The translations under genes were made by a program, and so were the position numbers. From Planococcus citri (Eukaryota > Arthropoda > Insecta > Hemiptera > Pseudococcidae), in the NCBI RefSeq assembly GCF_950023065.1, contig NC_088678.1:36012580-36076579 (forward strand): a stretch of DNA of 64,000 bases, given 5' to 3'. Positions 1 to 13,200 of this stretch are shown here, one piece after another. Position 1 is the first letter of the stretch; each line of letters opens with the position of its first letter. The notes below the pieces were generated by a model that had not been told where the DNA came from, made no database searches, and saw only the letters and a list, made by a program, of their open reading frames with translations.

Positions 1-2470
1 AATTAATATTCCCCGAACGACCATTCCTCCGAATGATTCTTCCTCCGAAAACCTAATTTTTAAATGTAAGAATATCTGACAATTTCAGTAGGTACCTAAC
101 AAAACAAGACTTTTTAGTTTTCCCTGCATAAAAAATAAGATATTCGTTTTTTTAAATTTTGGCAAACAAAAAGGTCAAAATTTCGAGCAAATCGTGCAAT
201 TGATATAATAGAAACTAGAACCACTACGCCATCGCCAATGATGTTAATATTAATTATTACATATTGAAGAAGGCTTAAAAATATTCCTAAGGAAAGGAGA
301 CCTCACACAAAAAAAACAAGACCTGTTTATGAAATTTTGACCAAAAAAAACTAATATTTCTAAAAACAGTTTTTCATTGATAATTTTGACATGAAATGTA
401 GTTTTTTGGTACCTACTTACCTCAGTAATTTTGATAAGAAATTGATTTTTCCAAGATTTTCCACACGTATGACCAAAAATATAAAAGTTTTCATTTTTTC
501 ACAATTTTGGCAAAAAATAGAAATTTTTGGCAATTTTCGCACAAAAAAGTACATTTTTTTACAATTTTAGGTGAAAAATAAGACTTTTTGGAGAGTTTTA
601 CCAACAAAAAAACAGGTTTTCTACGCAATTTTGTTAAAAAATTGAACTTTGGCCTTTTTATGTGCATTTGAAATATAGGCTTCGGGGAAAATGAATTGGG
701 GAAGGTCATTCAGAAAAATTGGATGGGGGGGTCCATTTGAGAAAACATTCAAGGGAACGTCTGAAAACTCAAGATGAAGGTTCGCACAAAATTTCCAATT
801 TTACTGCTCCGCCATCAAAAAATCAAAGAATCTCGAGGGATGTATATTAATTTGGTGAAAAATATCAATGAGTAATTATTGAAAATTGCTGATCAAAAAA
901 TTTAAGATACCTACGTACGCCCAAATTAATTATTGCGTCTTTTGAAACATTCAAAAAACCTTTGGAAGTTGAAAATCGTACTGGAGGCTCCAGAATGATT
1001 TATAAGCACCTATTGTTCGAATTCTGAAGTTTTGAAGCCAAAAAATAGACTTCTCATAGCAAAAAAAACGCTGATTTTTTGTCTCTCTAAATACGAATTT
1101 TCGAAAGCTTGGTACATTCAAATTTTCAAAATGTTTTTAAACCATAAAAAAATATACTTCTCACTTGAAAAAACATTGTTTTTTTACTTTTCAAAACACG
1201 AATTTTAGAAAATTTTTGCCTTTGATTCGTTCAAGCTTGTTTGCTTTTCTTTTTAAGAATCTGTCATTTAAATAAAATTCCAAAATTTTGGAAGTCAAAA
1301 AAATAAATTTCTCATTTTTACCTCTCGAAGTACAAACTTTCGGAAGCTTTTACCTTCGCGTTTCGCTCATCTTGGGCTAATATCTCTTTCTTTTCCAAAC
1401 TATTATAAGAAAAATCCAAAGAAGCTTCCAAAAAAATTATAAACAATGATAATGAAAAATATTTTGCAGATTTGTTATTTCATCTGTCATTTCATTTTGA
1501 AATATCGTCGCATTTCATTCTGCAAGATTGATATTTTTATTTTCGCTGGACACAAAATGAATGTGGTCATACCTACATAAAATTTGAAAAAATCACCAAC
1601 CATCTATTTTTTTTTGATTACACGGAATTACGACAATTTTTCGATGGAAAGGAAGGGGGATTACTCGCGGGATCCGTGATTTATTTTGGGTCCGAAGTCT
1701 CAAAAAACAGGGGCATGCCTCTGATTATGATTGAATTAGATGAAATGAAATACTCGTAACTGTATGAACTTATCTTACGTATTTTACAAGAGTTTGAATT
1801 TTCGGCAATGAATGTTTTTTTTTTTGGTGTTTATACTCGTAATTACAAGATTATTACACACGTCCTTTTGTAGCTTCCTAAACAAGGCTTATTTTAGCTG
1901 ATTAATTATTATTTGTAGTTATTCTTGGTGATAATATCGATGATATATTTACAACATGGTTTACTATACTCGTAATTAATTATCTAAGAATTCAATTCTG
2001 TAGGAAAATGAGCCTCTCAAAAAATCGCACATTTTTTCGATACTTCTCTTCCTCTCTAAAAATATTTCTGTCAGTCGGTATTTGTTCCTGGTCAGGTTTA
2101 GAATCGAATTCGAATCATTGGAACACGAGAAATACAAAGTACATCGACGTCTCATGTCATTAACTCGAGGCGAAATACCCTTTACCTCCTTCATAGGTAC
2201 CTAATCTGCCACCGTCTCACACCATGTTTTCCGCTAATAAAAAATAAAAGAGTAAACTGAACTGCGATCTAGTAATTCTTCGAAATCATGTGGGTGCTGG
2301 CAAATCGAAATAGCGAAAATTCCTCCGAGCGTGTTTTTCTCCAAGCCAAGCCAAGTCAAACTTAAACAAAACGCAGTAACAATACGATTAAGCGAAAGCT
2401 TTTGTGTGTACAATAGAAAAGTTCGTCGGAATTAAAATCCGTATCGTTTTTTTTTCTTATATGTTTACAG
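1..2470 (+). other. Upstream intron, AT-rich, degenerate repeats
   Basis: This is the downstream end of an intron preceding the first visible exon. Between about 320 and 700 there is a degenerate 35-40 bp minisatellite-like pattern (CAATTTT alternating with A-runs and AGAC/ACTTTTT words). I see no credible coding exon, including no signal-peptide exon. Confidence 0.5.
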
Positions 2471-2600
2471 TTTTCCCCACGGTGATTTGGAGCGAACTAG
2501 GTGGAGATGCTGTACTGCCATGTGACGTATCAATTCCAGCCGATGACAAAATAAATATGATTTTATGGTTCAAAGATAACGCTGGTATACCAATTTACAG
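2471..2600 (+). CDS. Sidestep-like gene, exon encoding first half of Ig1
   Basis: The acceptor is a T-rich tract ending TTTACAG at 2470 and the donor is AG|GTACGT after 2600. The exon starts with two bases of a split codon (phase 1 upstream intron) and ends with two bases (AG) completed to Ser by the next exon. It encodes FPTVIWSELGGDAVLPCD, then the B-strand Cys region and ILWFKDNAGIPIYS, where W and F-K form the core of a V-type Ig domain. GGDAVLPCD followed by LWFKD and PIYS is characteristic of the N-terminal domain of Sidestep proteins. The open frame runs upstream to 2404 without a convincing signal peptide and its only ATG (2461) falls inside the acceptor, so I take this as an internal exon. 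The signal peptide exon is expected before the window. Confidence 0.85.
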
Positions 2601-4276
2601 GTACGTGGATCAGTTACCACCTATAATACATTATATTAATTGGAAACTTTTCCCAATACTTTAATCTACTGCACGCAGTATCGAATGTACTTATTCGAAA
2701 CCTATATCGTCGTCAGTTAGATAGATAGGTATAGGAAAGTAGATAGGTAGGTATGTAATTGTAACCGCAATTCACTCTGGAAAACGATGAGCATAAAATA
2801 TTAAACTTCTCACAGCAGAAGCGTCATTTGACCTATTTCTACGATAAAATTTCCAAAACCGCGAGTACATACGACGTTATTTTCTCGTTTACATACAGTT
2901 TCACTAACAAAAAGTCAACTTTAAACTGTACCCGCCATAGTTAAAGACCGTTTCGTATATTACCGGTAAACTCGCCCTCTACTTCCTCGCCTACTGCCTA
3001 GTATCTTCAATATATGCAACCATATCGTCGTCGTCGTCGTCATCTTACTAGAACGCTCTACCGTATAACAAAAACTCGTCGTATAAAAAGCTAGGTAACC
3101 AAAGATGTCACAACTTATTTCCCATGAGCGCTTACCACATGTACATAGACGTGGCAACTTTTAAGACACTGTGTGTGCCTCTACATATATGACTTGAAAA
3201 TCATCTTCATCTATGTACGAGGTATAGGTAGGTATATAGTAGATGCTTCGAATTTACATCCTCATACGACAGACTTTTCATTCGACGTCAATTCATAGAT
3301 CGAGCGCTACGGTGTGTGCCAAGGTCCACACATGCCAAACGTTACAAAAATATTTTCCCAACTTTAAATTCCCATATAACTCGAATTGTCATCTGGTTTA
3401 AAAAAATATCCCCTAACAATAGATAGGTACCTATATTCGTATAAAAAACTAAAAAAAAAAGTGCCATCATTTACCTTTCTTATAAATATGGAATCCATTT
3501 ACAATGCAAATAACAAATAATAAACTAAAAAAAAAAAGATAGACAGAGAAAGAAAGACAGAGCTGCGGGAAAAATAAGAAGAAACGTGAAAATCCGCAAA
3601 AAGCTCGTTTAATATTCGTCCCCAGGTGTTTGCGTATCACAATACAAACCTCTTGAAATTTCCATTTCTCCAAATTGACCGTTAAACTAAATCCACAAGG
3701 CTCGAGTACCTACCTATAGTTAATGTATGCAAGTATATATTGTAGGTATATCTCGTGAACGTTGTGAAAAAATATCGCCCCGAAGAGATTTTTACCTGCT
3801 AGGAAAATCAAAAACTTTTCTATCGTGTGAGAGTAAATTATTCGAAATTTATCCGCGTATAACACTGGAGATTGGAAAAGCTACCGTGGTCCTGAGAATG
3901 TTGAAATCGCATGCTTTCAAATTAATATGATGGCTATGATCGATGCCAATTTGATGATTTATAAAATTACTTATCGCTTGAATTTTATTTAAATGTGGTA
4001 TCTGCTCCCATAATATGCATATTTTTTGCTTAAACCATAAAGAAAATTCTGAAAAATCAGTTTTTTGCTATGTAGCAATTTGAGACCAAAAAGAAATTAG
4101 GTGTGAAAAAAATATTCAAAGCTTTCAAAATTCATTTTTTTTTCTTCAAAATTTGTTGTTCAGTGCACTGGAGAAAATTGATATTTCTTAAGACTTTTAC
4201 CTTGAACAAGTCGTAGATTAATGCACTCAATCTTAGACAATTGTAAAAGATACTCTGAAAATCGAGTATAAAACTG
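2601..4276 (+). other. Intron 1, first part
   Basis: Mostly unique-looking AT-rich intron sequence just after the donor. It includes a short (TCG)n run near 3025-3041. I see no exon, RNA gene or delimited mobile element. Confidence 0.45.
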
Positions 4277-4544
4277 CTAATCGAAGTCTGAGTCAGGAAA
4301 TAGCCTTTGTAGGAAAGGTACTCGTACAACTATTTATTAATTAAAGTACATATGTAGGCATTTGTCAGGAAAAATATAATGTTATAATGGAAGTATGCAA
4401 ATTATCTAAATCAATAAAATATCAATAATCAATCAATCAATAAATCATTGAGGTTGTCAGGTCCGGAGTTCTGGCTTGGCTGGAACTTGGTTGGCATGAT
4501 AAGCGATCTGTAATAAAAATAATCGCTTTTGAGTACACACACAT

Positions 4545-5470
4545 TAGGGTGAGTCGCAGGTTGCATTTTTTTTTGAAATATTGAAGTCTTACCCACTTAA
4601 AATGTTCATTTTTGGTTATTAATATTTAGTGGTGGCACAAAAGTGTTGAATGTTGAGAGATACAAGCGCGCGCAAGCACAATACTTCCCACGACGGTGCC
4701 GCGGGAAACGCAACGAAGCTTGACGGGGTTCATTCGGCGCAACTATAATGAGTGCGGCATCCCCACTACAACTCATCAAGTGATTCCAAATTTTCTTGGA
4801 TTTTTAAATCAACCACAACGAAGTATTGATTATGATTTTTCGGCTGTATAATTCATTTGAACCCAACCCAAATTGTGGAATTCAGAAATCAAAACATTCC
4901 ATTTTCGCTAATTAACAGCTTTAAAATGAATAATAGCTATAAGACATCAACTGAAAGTGCTGAATCTTATAAAACAGTCATCTTTCAATGTAAATTCATC
5001 CTATAACTACATTACACACATTTTTTCCTACAGTTGCTGAGTAGAATAGAATATTACAGCCTCTTTATACTTTTTTCTTTACTTTTCAAATTTTTCGTAT
5101 TTTCACCTTAAATCAGCTTTGTAATTGAAAAATTGTTATTGAATCTCCATTAATAATATCTTAAGAACCCCACCAAGGACTAAACTCACTTATCATGCAT
5201 TGTAGAGGGGGTAATGTTTTGTAAGACTGCTTCAATCCAGCGAGGGAATGCAACACTACATTCCCCGGCGCGCAACTGTGGGAAGTTTTTGCTCAATGCG
5301 CTAGTACCTTCTCAACATTCAACTCATCTGCGCCACCAGTAAATATTATTTTTTTGGCTGAAATTTTATATGATGTCTTTTTAGACATAAATGAACACTT
5401 TTGGGGGGTATATATAAGACTTCGAAAAAGTGGAATAAAATTTTTCCCCGTGTAAAGCTGACTCACCCTA
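4545..5470. mobile_element. hAT-like non-autonomous element (MITE), 926 bp
   Basis: The ends are an 11-bp inverted repeat TAGGGTGAGTC, flanked by an 8-bp direct repeat ACACACAT at 4537-4544 and 5471-5478. The related repeat copy near 60855 shows the site without the insertion. An 8-bp duplication and ends fitting YARNG (TAGGG) are hallmarks of hAT transposons. There is no transposase frame, so it would need a transposase supplied in trans. Confidence 0.85.
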
Positions 5471-6113
5471 ACACACATGTATTACTCATCGATCATACAA
5501 GGCTTGTAAATAATTTGTAGATAACTTGTAAACAATCTCTTCTCATAAATAAAACTCAAAGACCTCCGTCTCAGGCCAAGCATCTCAGCATTGACCAACT
5601 GTGGTGACCTGTGGTTCACCCATCAGTGTCAGCATAATGGAATGATCTTTAACGGCCAACTAGCAGCGTTGTACCAAAGACACCCTAGGCACCAAGCCCA
5701 GATTTATCCGCAAGGACCACATTGTCACCTGTATGACTTGTCACACATACTGCATAGTGGTACTCCTTTGAGTCCCTTACAGGGTCATGACTCACTAACA
5801 AGACATATGTACAATGCGTGTAATAAAAACTAACACTGTTCTAAATCAAAATCACTGTTCTAATTAAAATAATATCTTAAAAAATGACTAAGGCGACTTT
5901 CACAATTAGCCCTTCAAGTATTCATGTATCAGTGTACTCAGTAAGATAACTTACATATGCATGTAATGTTTTGGTATCATATTTGTAATCATAATTGTCA
6001 ATATAGCGTCAGTGGAGCAGGTATATCTTAGGTGACCAGGGAAAATAGCAGCAACAAGCACAGGCACTTCACCACAGCACAAACTTATAACAACTGAGAG
6101 CTCTATGCTCAGC

Positions 6114-6395
6114 CAAATACTATCAACTAACAATACTGGCCACTTCATAAAAAAAAAATGGTGTTTTATCCTCCTAGCAGTCTGGAAAGTAACAAAATTT
6201 TACACTTAAGCATCTGATTTGCTGATTTGAATCTCACAGACATGCGAGATTCAAACCAGTTATGAATCAACCAATCAGAGCATTTTTGATAAGAGTTAGT
6301 TTTTGTCCACGCCATTCAGATTGCGCTTTTGCTGCGACAAAAACGCTCAATGTATTTTAAATGAAGTTGCTAGTATTGTTAGTTGATAGTATTTG
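6114..6395. mobile_element. MITE with 35-bp inverted repeats, inside repeat copy 1
   Basis: The arms 6114-6148 and 6361-6395 are inverted copies with two mismatches and start CAAATACTATCAAC. The word GCTCAGCCAA occurs at 6107-6116 and 6396-6405; because its end overlaps the inverted repeat, the true target duplication is 7 to 10 bp. The homologous repeat copy near 62980 reads GCTCAGCCAAACTC with no insertion. Inside is a 10-bp hairpin (TTTGAATCTC / GAGATTCAAA). No coding capacity. The family could be hAT, but the end sequence is not canonical. Confidence 0.82.
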
Positions 6396-7037
6396 GCTCA
6401 GCCAAACTCTTTGCTGGTACAATGTACTCACTATGCATGAGAACTTCCGCCTGTCACCCATGGTTGCCAAGATAACCCCTCAAATACGCATCTCAATGCA
6501 GTTGCATATTTGTGCATCATAAAAATATATAGCAACCACATGGTCACTAGCTAGGCGAGCCGGCACCCTGCAAGGTGTCAAGAACGCAAAACGAATCAAG
6601 ATAACACACCATAACCTTCACACACACAGTGCAGCTAATTGCTGATTGCAAGAGAGTTTTTGCATTTGAATTTTTGCCTGCTAGATGCTTTAACTGCTGT
6701 AATTTGCAAAAGTTGATTGCGTAATATGTTCAAGTGCAAAAAGTATAAAAAAGACCCAATTTTTTTTTCTATGAGGAATAATGAAATTTTCATTTTCGTC
6801 TAGTCAACACCAAAGCTGACTCAGCTCAAAAATTCAAAATTTTATGTCTGAAGGCATCAGCCTTATTCTGATGTCTCCAGAGATTTTTTTCCAGCGAATT
6901 TCAAGGTAGGTAAATCTTAATTTTTCCAGTCCTCATCCTCCTTCAAAAAATACATATACAAAAAGGTCAAGAAAAATAGAGTTGAAAAGAACTTTATTTT
7001 TTTCAAAAATGGTAACACTATACGCTTTCGACGTTGG

Positions 7038-7289
7038 TAAAGCTCTTTAATACAAGTATGGAAATAGATTATACTCTTAAGAAAGTCATAGGATTTTACG
7101 TAAGTTTTACGTACTGCGCAATGCGCGAGCACGCATCAAATCAGCTGTTCACGTACAACGTTGCACCCCATTGGTTGCTCCAACGCGTGACGACACCAAC
7201 CTGCCATGCGCAGTACATATAACATACGTAAAATGCTATGACTTTCTTGAGAGCATAATCTATTTCCATACTTGTATTAAAGAGCTTTA
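7038..7289. mobile_element. hAT-like MITE, 252 bp, ~70-bp inverted repeats
   Basis: The inverted arms start TAAAGCTCTTTAATACAAG and stay similar for about 70 bp with a few mismatches. The 8-bp direct repeat GACGTTGG lies immediately outside at 7030-7037 and 7290-7297. The TAAAG end fits the hAT YARNG rule. The open frames across it are mirror images produced by the inverted repeats and are not genes. Confidence 0.87.
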
Positions 7290-7297
7290 GACGTTGG

Positions 7298-10200
7298 CAG
7301 AACAGGGACATATTTCGATGAATCTCGTCATCACAACTTTGAACTTTGATTACGTGAAAACAGTTATAGCTGGAACTGGAAAAACTCATTGTAAGTTTAA
7401 ACTTGTGATGATGAAATTCAATGAAATCCGTCCATGTTTAGCCAACGTGCCGCAGACGCCCACAGTCTTCAACTGGGATGAAGTGTTGCCATTTTTCGAA
7501 AAAAATTAAGTTCAATTTAACCCTACTAGTAAGTAAGTATGCCAAAAACTTGACAATTTTTTGGATTTTTGAGATTGGCACCACTGTTTTCCGAAATATT
7601 TGGTCAAGTTTAGAATGATTTGGTCATTATTGCCAATTATAAAAAATTGAGAAAAATTGTGCCGAAAACTTATTTTTATATTTCTTTGGGCAGGAGATTT
7701 TCTGAAATTGTAAATAATGACCAAAAAATTGAAACCACTGTTTCCCAAAACATTTCTTCAGTTTTCGATATGATACGTATTATTAAATGTTATGACATAA
7801 AATAATGCAAAATACATATTTAAAAAGAAAAATAATGTTTTCAAAACACAAATTCACACTAAAATGAGCGATTTGCAAATTTTTGATAAGAGTGCACTCG
7901 TGTCAGTAGAAGAACCCTAAATGCAGTGTTGGATTTTGATAGAAATGACCTAGGTCAACGCAGAATCTCAAATCCTATCTGTATCTTCTGGATCTGGATT
8001 ATTTCGCCTAAAACAGGCTGAGCAAAGACTAGAGCGAAAAAACAAGATTTTTTTTAAAAACACTACCTATCCCTTTGAGGATCCATATTTTCCCTACACA
8101 GGGTTATCTCCTGAGCTAAAAATGTTTATGAGTGACTTTCAACTAAAAGTGAAGATCTCTACGGAATTTGGTCAAAACACTCGTACACTTTTTTCACCAC
8201 TCACCCCTTCACCCCCTCCTCCGGATAGATTATCAAAAAAATAAAAAAAGTTTAAACAAGAGTTTTCTTCAAAAGTGTTGATTCTTTTTACATTTTCTGA
8301 ACGCTGGCGGGATTTTTATGGGCAAATTATGCTGAAATAAATCAAATTTTTGCCCCAAAATTCTATGTGAGTGTCTTATTTTACTCAATTCGATCACTTT
8401 TAAAATTCAATTTTTTCACCTACCTACGATATTTTTTACTTAAAGAATCATTGACTCAAAAAATAAACATTCAAAATTTTTTCATTTCAAATGACGTCAT
8501 ATCTTTTATTTTAAATTATTCTCTTAGTTATTCGTTATTCCTTACCAACTCACAAAAGAGAGAAAAAATGGAAAAGTGATGTTTACCATATTGTCTCCTC
8601 CAAATATACTCGTAAGAGCACTATATCTCGGCCTCGGCCACTTAGATTACTGATTTTGTTTTTTTTTTTAAACCAAATTATGAAGGGCAGTACGAAATTT
8701 TAGCTGCCCTGATTGAGAATCGAAGATCCTACATAACTGCGTACCTATATTTTTTCATTAAAAAAATCCAAAAATTGCACAAAGTGGTGAACAAGTTGAA
8801 AGTCGTCGTTATAATGAGAGGAGGTGGAGGGGTTGTAAAATTGGCAAAATTTCGAAAAAATGCACTTTTTATCACTCACGTTGGAACTGGATTTCGAAAC
8901 AAGCAAAAGTGGAGAGAATAATAATTATGATCTAGATGGAAGATTCTTCACGTAAAGTTGTGACTGCTGAATTGCATATTTTGAGGTTTGGGACTTTTTT
9001 CATTCATACCGAAAATGGTCCCTCTGGCCTTTGTACACTGCATTCAATTAGTATCTGATTATTCTTCATCTCACAAAGTATAAAAAATTTCAAAATTTTC
9101 CTCGCATTTCAAGATTTAGAAAATTCAAGCTAATCCTTCCCCTTTCCTCCCAATCAAAGAAAGCTTTGCTTAGCTCAGCTGAACACATTTTCTCATACGA
9201 GTATTCAGGAGACATTTCAAGGTTGATTACGAAAGCCCGTCCATATAAATATTTTTACAATTCAGATCAGCCTCCGTAATGACTTCTTGTGATTTTATTA
9301 ACCTTGAGCCCTCTACTTTTAATTAAATTTAAGATTCAAAATTGGCCAGAAAAACAAAATAAAATATTATGTAAAATACTCGTATCATAATTCAAGTGCC
9401 TACTTAACTCGAGTAAAATCCTCCAAAAGACGCCAGCTATACGAGTTTTCTGAATAATCAAAGTAACCCTGCTCATTTATTTTTTACGAATAAGTAAGAT
9501 ATAGTAATGTTAAAATTAAGAGGAAAATTTCTCCCCTTCTTTTTTTTTTTGATAACATCTTTCGATATTGTCACATTGTTAATAAGGCCGGTGTCGTTGT
9601 ACATTTTGGCAATTGGCTTAAGGCCAAATACGATACGTATAACTTATTTTTAAGAATAGTATACGCCGGTTACTAATAAGGGGCTGCAGCAACTGATGCT
9701 GGAAATGTTATGGTTACGATGGCGCCTTTCTTTCGAAATCTACGTATACGAGTACCTTTTCCGCTTTATTTAAAATTCTACGCTTTACCTAGGCGTTGTA
9801 CTCGTATTTCGCTGTATAGTGCCACGTTCGAAAGCATCGGCACTCCGGTATATAGAGCTTGCAGAAAGAGAGAAAAATAAGAAAAATATAAATATTTAAT
9901 TTAATTTTATTAACTTTACAGTTTGAATTTTAGTTTAACAAATAAACGATGTTTTAATACATTAACATTTTTTCACGTTTTTCGTTTTTATTAATGTTTG
10001 CAAAAGTCTATACAAGGGAAACAACTTTTCAAACGAACGAGAGCCGGATTCCGTAACGACCTTTTTTTCCGTTCTCCGCACACCTTTTCTCGTGCTCTGC
10101 CGTATCCACTTTTACAAAGGCTTAAGATTTTTAAGGAAGAGGAAATTCATACTTCTGACAACCTTTTCTTTTCTTCTTCTTTTTTTCTCCTAACGCGCGG

Positions 10201-13200
10201 CATTTTTTCTCTCTTTCGAGCTTCTCTCTTTTTCTCAGTGTTTCTTTTATTGTTCTTCATCCTCGTTCTTCGAGAGTGTATACTAAAACATTTAAAACCA
10301 GCATTATACTTTGCACCGTTTAACTCGCTATTGAAACCGATCTTTTTGTTGGAAGAGGATCCGATGAAATGTAAAATAGACTCGGATTTTGCTCTTTTTT
10401 TTCTATCTTTCTCACCCACGTACCTATGAAGGTGGGTCTGGGTATTTTTTTTTTGCTTTATCTCGCTTGAAGCTTGATGATCGCGTTCTCGTTCTCGTCG
10501 AGTTTTAATCATTTTAATATTTTATTCTTCGTCGTTGGGTACATCGCATCGACACCCACCCACATTATCCGATTATGGTCAATTTAATTTGACGATTGTG
10601 TTTATTTTAGTTTTTATTCTTTCGTCGCTACTTCTATTTTTTTTCACGGGTAGTTTTTTGTGCATTATTTAAAATATTATAGGTCTCTTCGAAGTAAGCA
10701 TTGGTGGAATTGAAACGAGAATACGTTTATTATTTGTACCAGTTTTTTCAATAGTGCTGGTGTAAGGCCATAATGAGTCTGTCGTAGTCTTTTTTCACTG
10801 TTCCTACGGTTTATTAGGTAATTCGTTAATTTTATTTAAAACTGTCTCCTATTTTACCCATCTTTGAAAAATTTCGATATGCAGTTGGTGATCCGAAAAA
10901 ATACTTATCGGGTGGGTTGAATTGATTATAGGTTTTGAAAACATATTTGTGTGTATGTACTTGACCTAAATTTTTCTTATTCAATTTTGCTCATTTGAGT
11001 GCCACAAGGGTTACATTTTTTGAAAGGGCCATCTCAAAAATCGAAAGGGCATAGAAACTAAACTTTCAGTGGATCTGATTAGGTAGGTACCTAATTTTCA
11101 TATATTTGAAAATGTTTTTGGTAGGCATTTAAAAAGATATATGGCAACTGCAAAATTTCACCAATTTTACAAAAATTTGAATTTTTGCTTTGAATGAATC
11201 ATGAATAAAAGTTGAAATTTTCGAAATTCTTCAAAAACCAAAAACATAACGGATTTGTCCAAAATTTGCGTAATTATGATCCATGTCACGTCACGCTGAT
11301 TCCCCCACCCTTGACGTCAACTTTTGAAAACTTGGGAGAAAAATTAGTCGACTTTACGACATTATGTCAAGCATTGTCAGACTTGAAAACTTTTGAAAAT
11401 TTTTTGATCAATAATTTTTTTTTCTCTAAAATTATTTTAGAGGAAAAAAACTTTTGAATTCTTCATTTTATGCTTGACTTTTAAAAACTTGAAAAAAATT
11501 CATCATTTCAAATGATTTTATAACATTTTGTACGACTTTAAAGAACTTGTAAAAAATGGCGACAAATTCTTCATATTCATGTATCATGTTAGATTTTCAA
11601 AACTTTGAAAATAATAACCAAATTCTGACATTTTTATGTCACATCACTCTAAAAACTTCATTATGTCTATTGGACTTTTAAAAACTTGAAAAAAAAATTC
11701 CTGTGATTTTTTGACATAAAGTCAGAGTAAAAAACATATCCATGATTTGAAACTTTCCTTTGAGAGGAAAGTTTACCTCCATTTTTGTTTCAAAAATCAG
11801 TTTTTATCAAAGTTGAATTTGAGATTTGGACACTTCTTGTGGACGTTTTTTTAAAAAGAAAAAAAATCGTTGTTTGTCAAATAAAAATATTTTCATTGTC
11901 AATTAAAAAAATAGTTTTTCGCAAAAATGGAACTTACAATCAGAACAAAATAGACGATCTCTCTAAAAATGGGTAGTTTTTTGCTCAAAAAGAGAACCAT
12001 TCCAGGGTTTTGTCCAAAAATGAACTTCCATCACAAAATAAAATATTTGACCTGAAAACGGACGTTCACACCAGAAAATGGATTTTTATCATTTCAAAAT
12101 GGGAATTTTGATCCAAAAATGGGGTTTTTCCACCAAAATGAAGTTTTGACCCATCTTATGTAAAAATGAGAGGTTGATTCAAAAATGGAGGCCTTAATCC
12201 AGGAATGAGGTTTTTGATCCAACATTTTTTAAATCTTTGATCTAATACTGAAAGTTTTAAGATGAAGATCTTTGACTCTGAATAATCCTGTTGATGCAAA
12301 ATAAGCTATATTCATCCAAAAATGGTGGATTTTCACTCAAAAGGAAGGTTTTGATCCAGAAATCAGAAGAATTTGTTTTTAATTCAAAAATGGAGGTTTT
12401 GGCTACAAAATAATTTTTTATGCAACAAGGGAATGTAAGAGTATCTCGACACAGAATTTTTCAATCGAACAAAGCTATATTGAAAGAATGTGCAAAAATA
12501 TATCTTTAGCCAAAATTAGGAACCAAAGTACATTTTTCAATTAATTTTTAAAAACCAAATTTGGACTAAAAATTGCAACAAATCAAAATTTTGCTAAATT
12601 AACATAGAAAACTGAAATTCGGAATGAATCCCATTTTCGAGTCGCCAAACCGATTGAAGATGGTTTTGAAACTTTTGAACATTTCTAGAGCCTCTAGCTA
12701 ATTTTTGAAGTTGTACTTACTTCCTACAAAATTTTTTCAAATGAAGTTAGAAGACTAAACTTATCTCTGTACCTCAATTTCGACAGGTTGAGTCGGCTGG
12801 AGATAGTATCAAGCCGTTTTGGACCCTTCAGTGGTATTTTAGAAATTCTAGTTTTTCAAAAAATGTCATATTTGTCAAAATTGATTTTAGACACATATTC
12901 TCGCGATTAGTGCTTTTTAAAGACCCTGCACTTGAACGATCACACACATTTTTGAAAAGAAAATCGGCAAATGGCAGTTTGAAACCATATTTTTATTCAG
13001 CCCCAGCCAAAATTTTTAGTCATCAGAAAGTAAAATCGCCAAAGAGCTATTTTCTACTTCAATTTTATGGAAGTCATCAAGTTTCTAAATTTTTAAATTT
13101 CAAAAGAATTTCCTCGTGGAAAACTTTCAAAAACTTTGTCGTTTTCGGGGAAGAGATTCTTTAAAGATAGGTTCTGATATTGACATGCCTTTTGAAAGGT

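Larger units (their letters stand above)
4277..6600 (+). repeat. Dispersed ~1.13 kb repeat, copy 1 (with two later insertions)
   Basis: It is homologous throughout to 60609-63195 in the same orientation. Shared landmarks are CTAATCGAA/GTCAGGAAATAGCC at the left, CTGGCTTGGCTGGAACTTGG (4471-4490 against the copy near 60792), and the right end with AACCACATGGTCACTAGCT and AGGTGTCAA. Removing the insertions 4545-5470 and 6114-6395 leaves about 1.1 kb, matching copy 2 after its own insertion is removed. I see no inverted ends and no convincing protein, so the class is unknown. Boundaries are accurate to about 20 bp only. Confidence 0.8.

Noticed and set aside
2404..2664. Open frame read as a gene start upstream of Ig1
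   Set aside because: The frame opens at a GTG with no hydrophobic signal peptide. A clear splice acceptor at 2470 and donor at 2600 explain the coding part.
5591..5833. 80-aa frame in repeat copy 1 as an element protein
   Set aside because: The frame is not kept in the homologous part of copy 2 and has no domain features.
9998..10512. 143-aa plus and 121-aa minus frames
   Set aside because: They arise from a pyrimidine-rich tract; the translations are low-complexity (Phe/Ser/Leu or Lys/Arg/Glu rich) without domain motifs.
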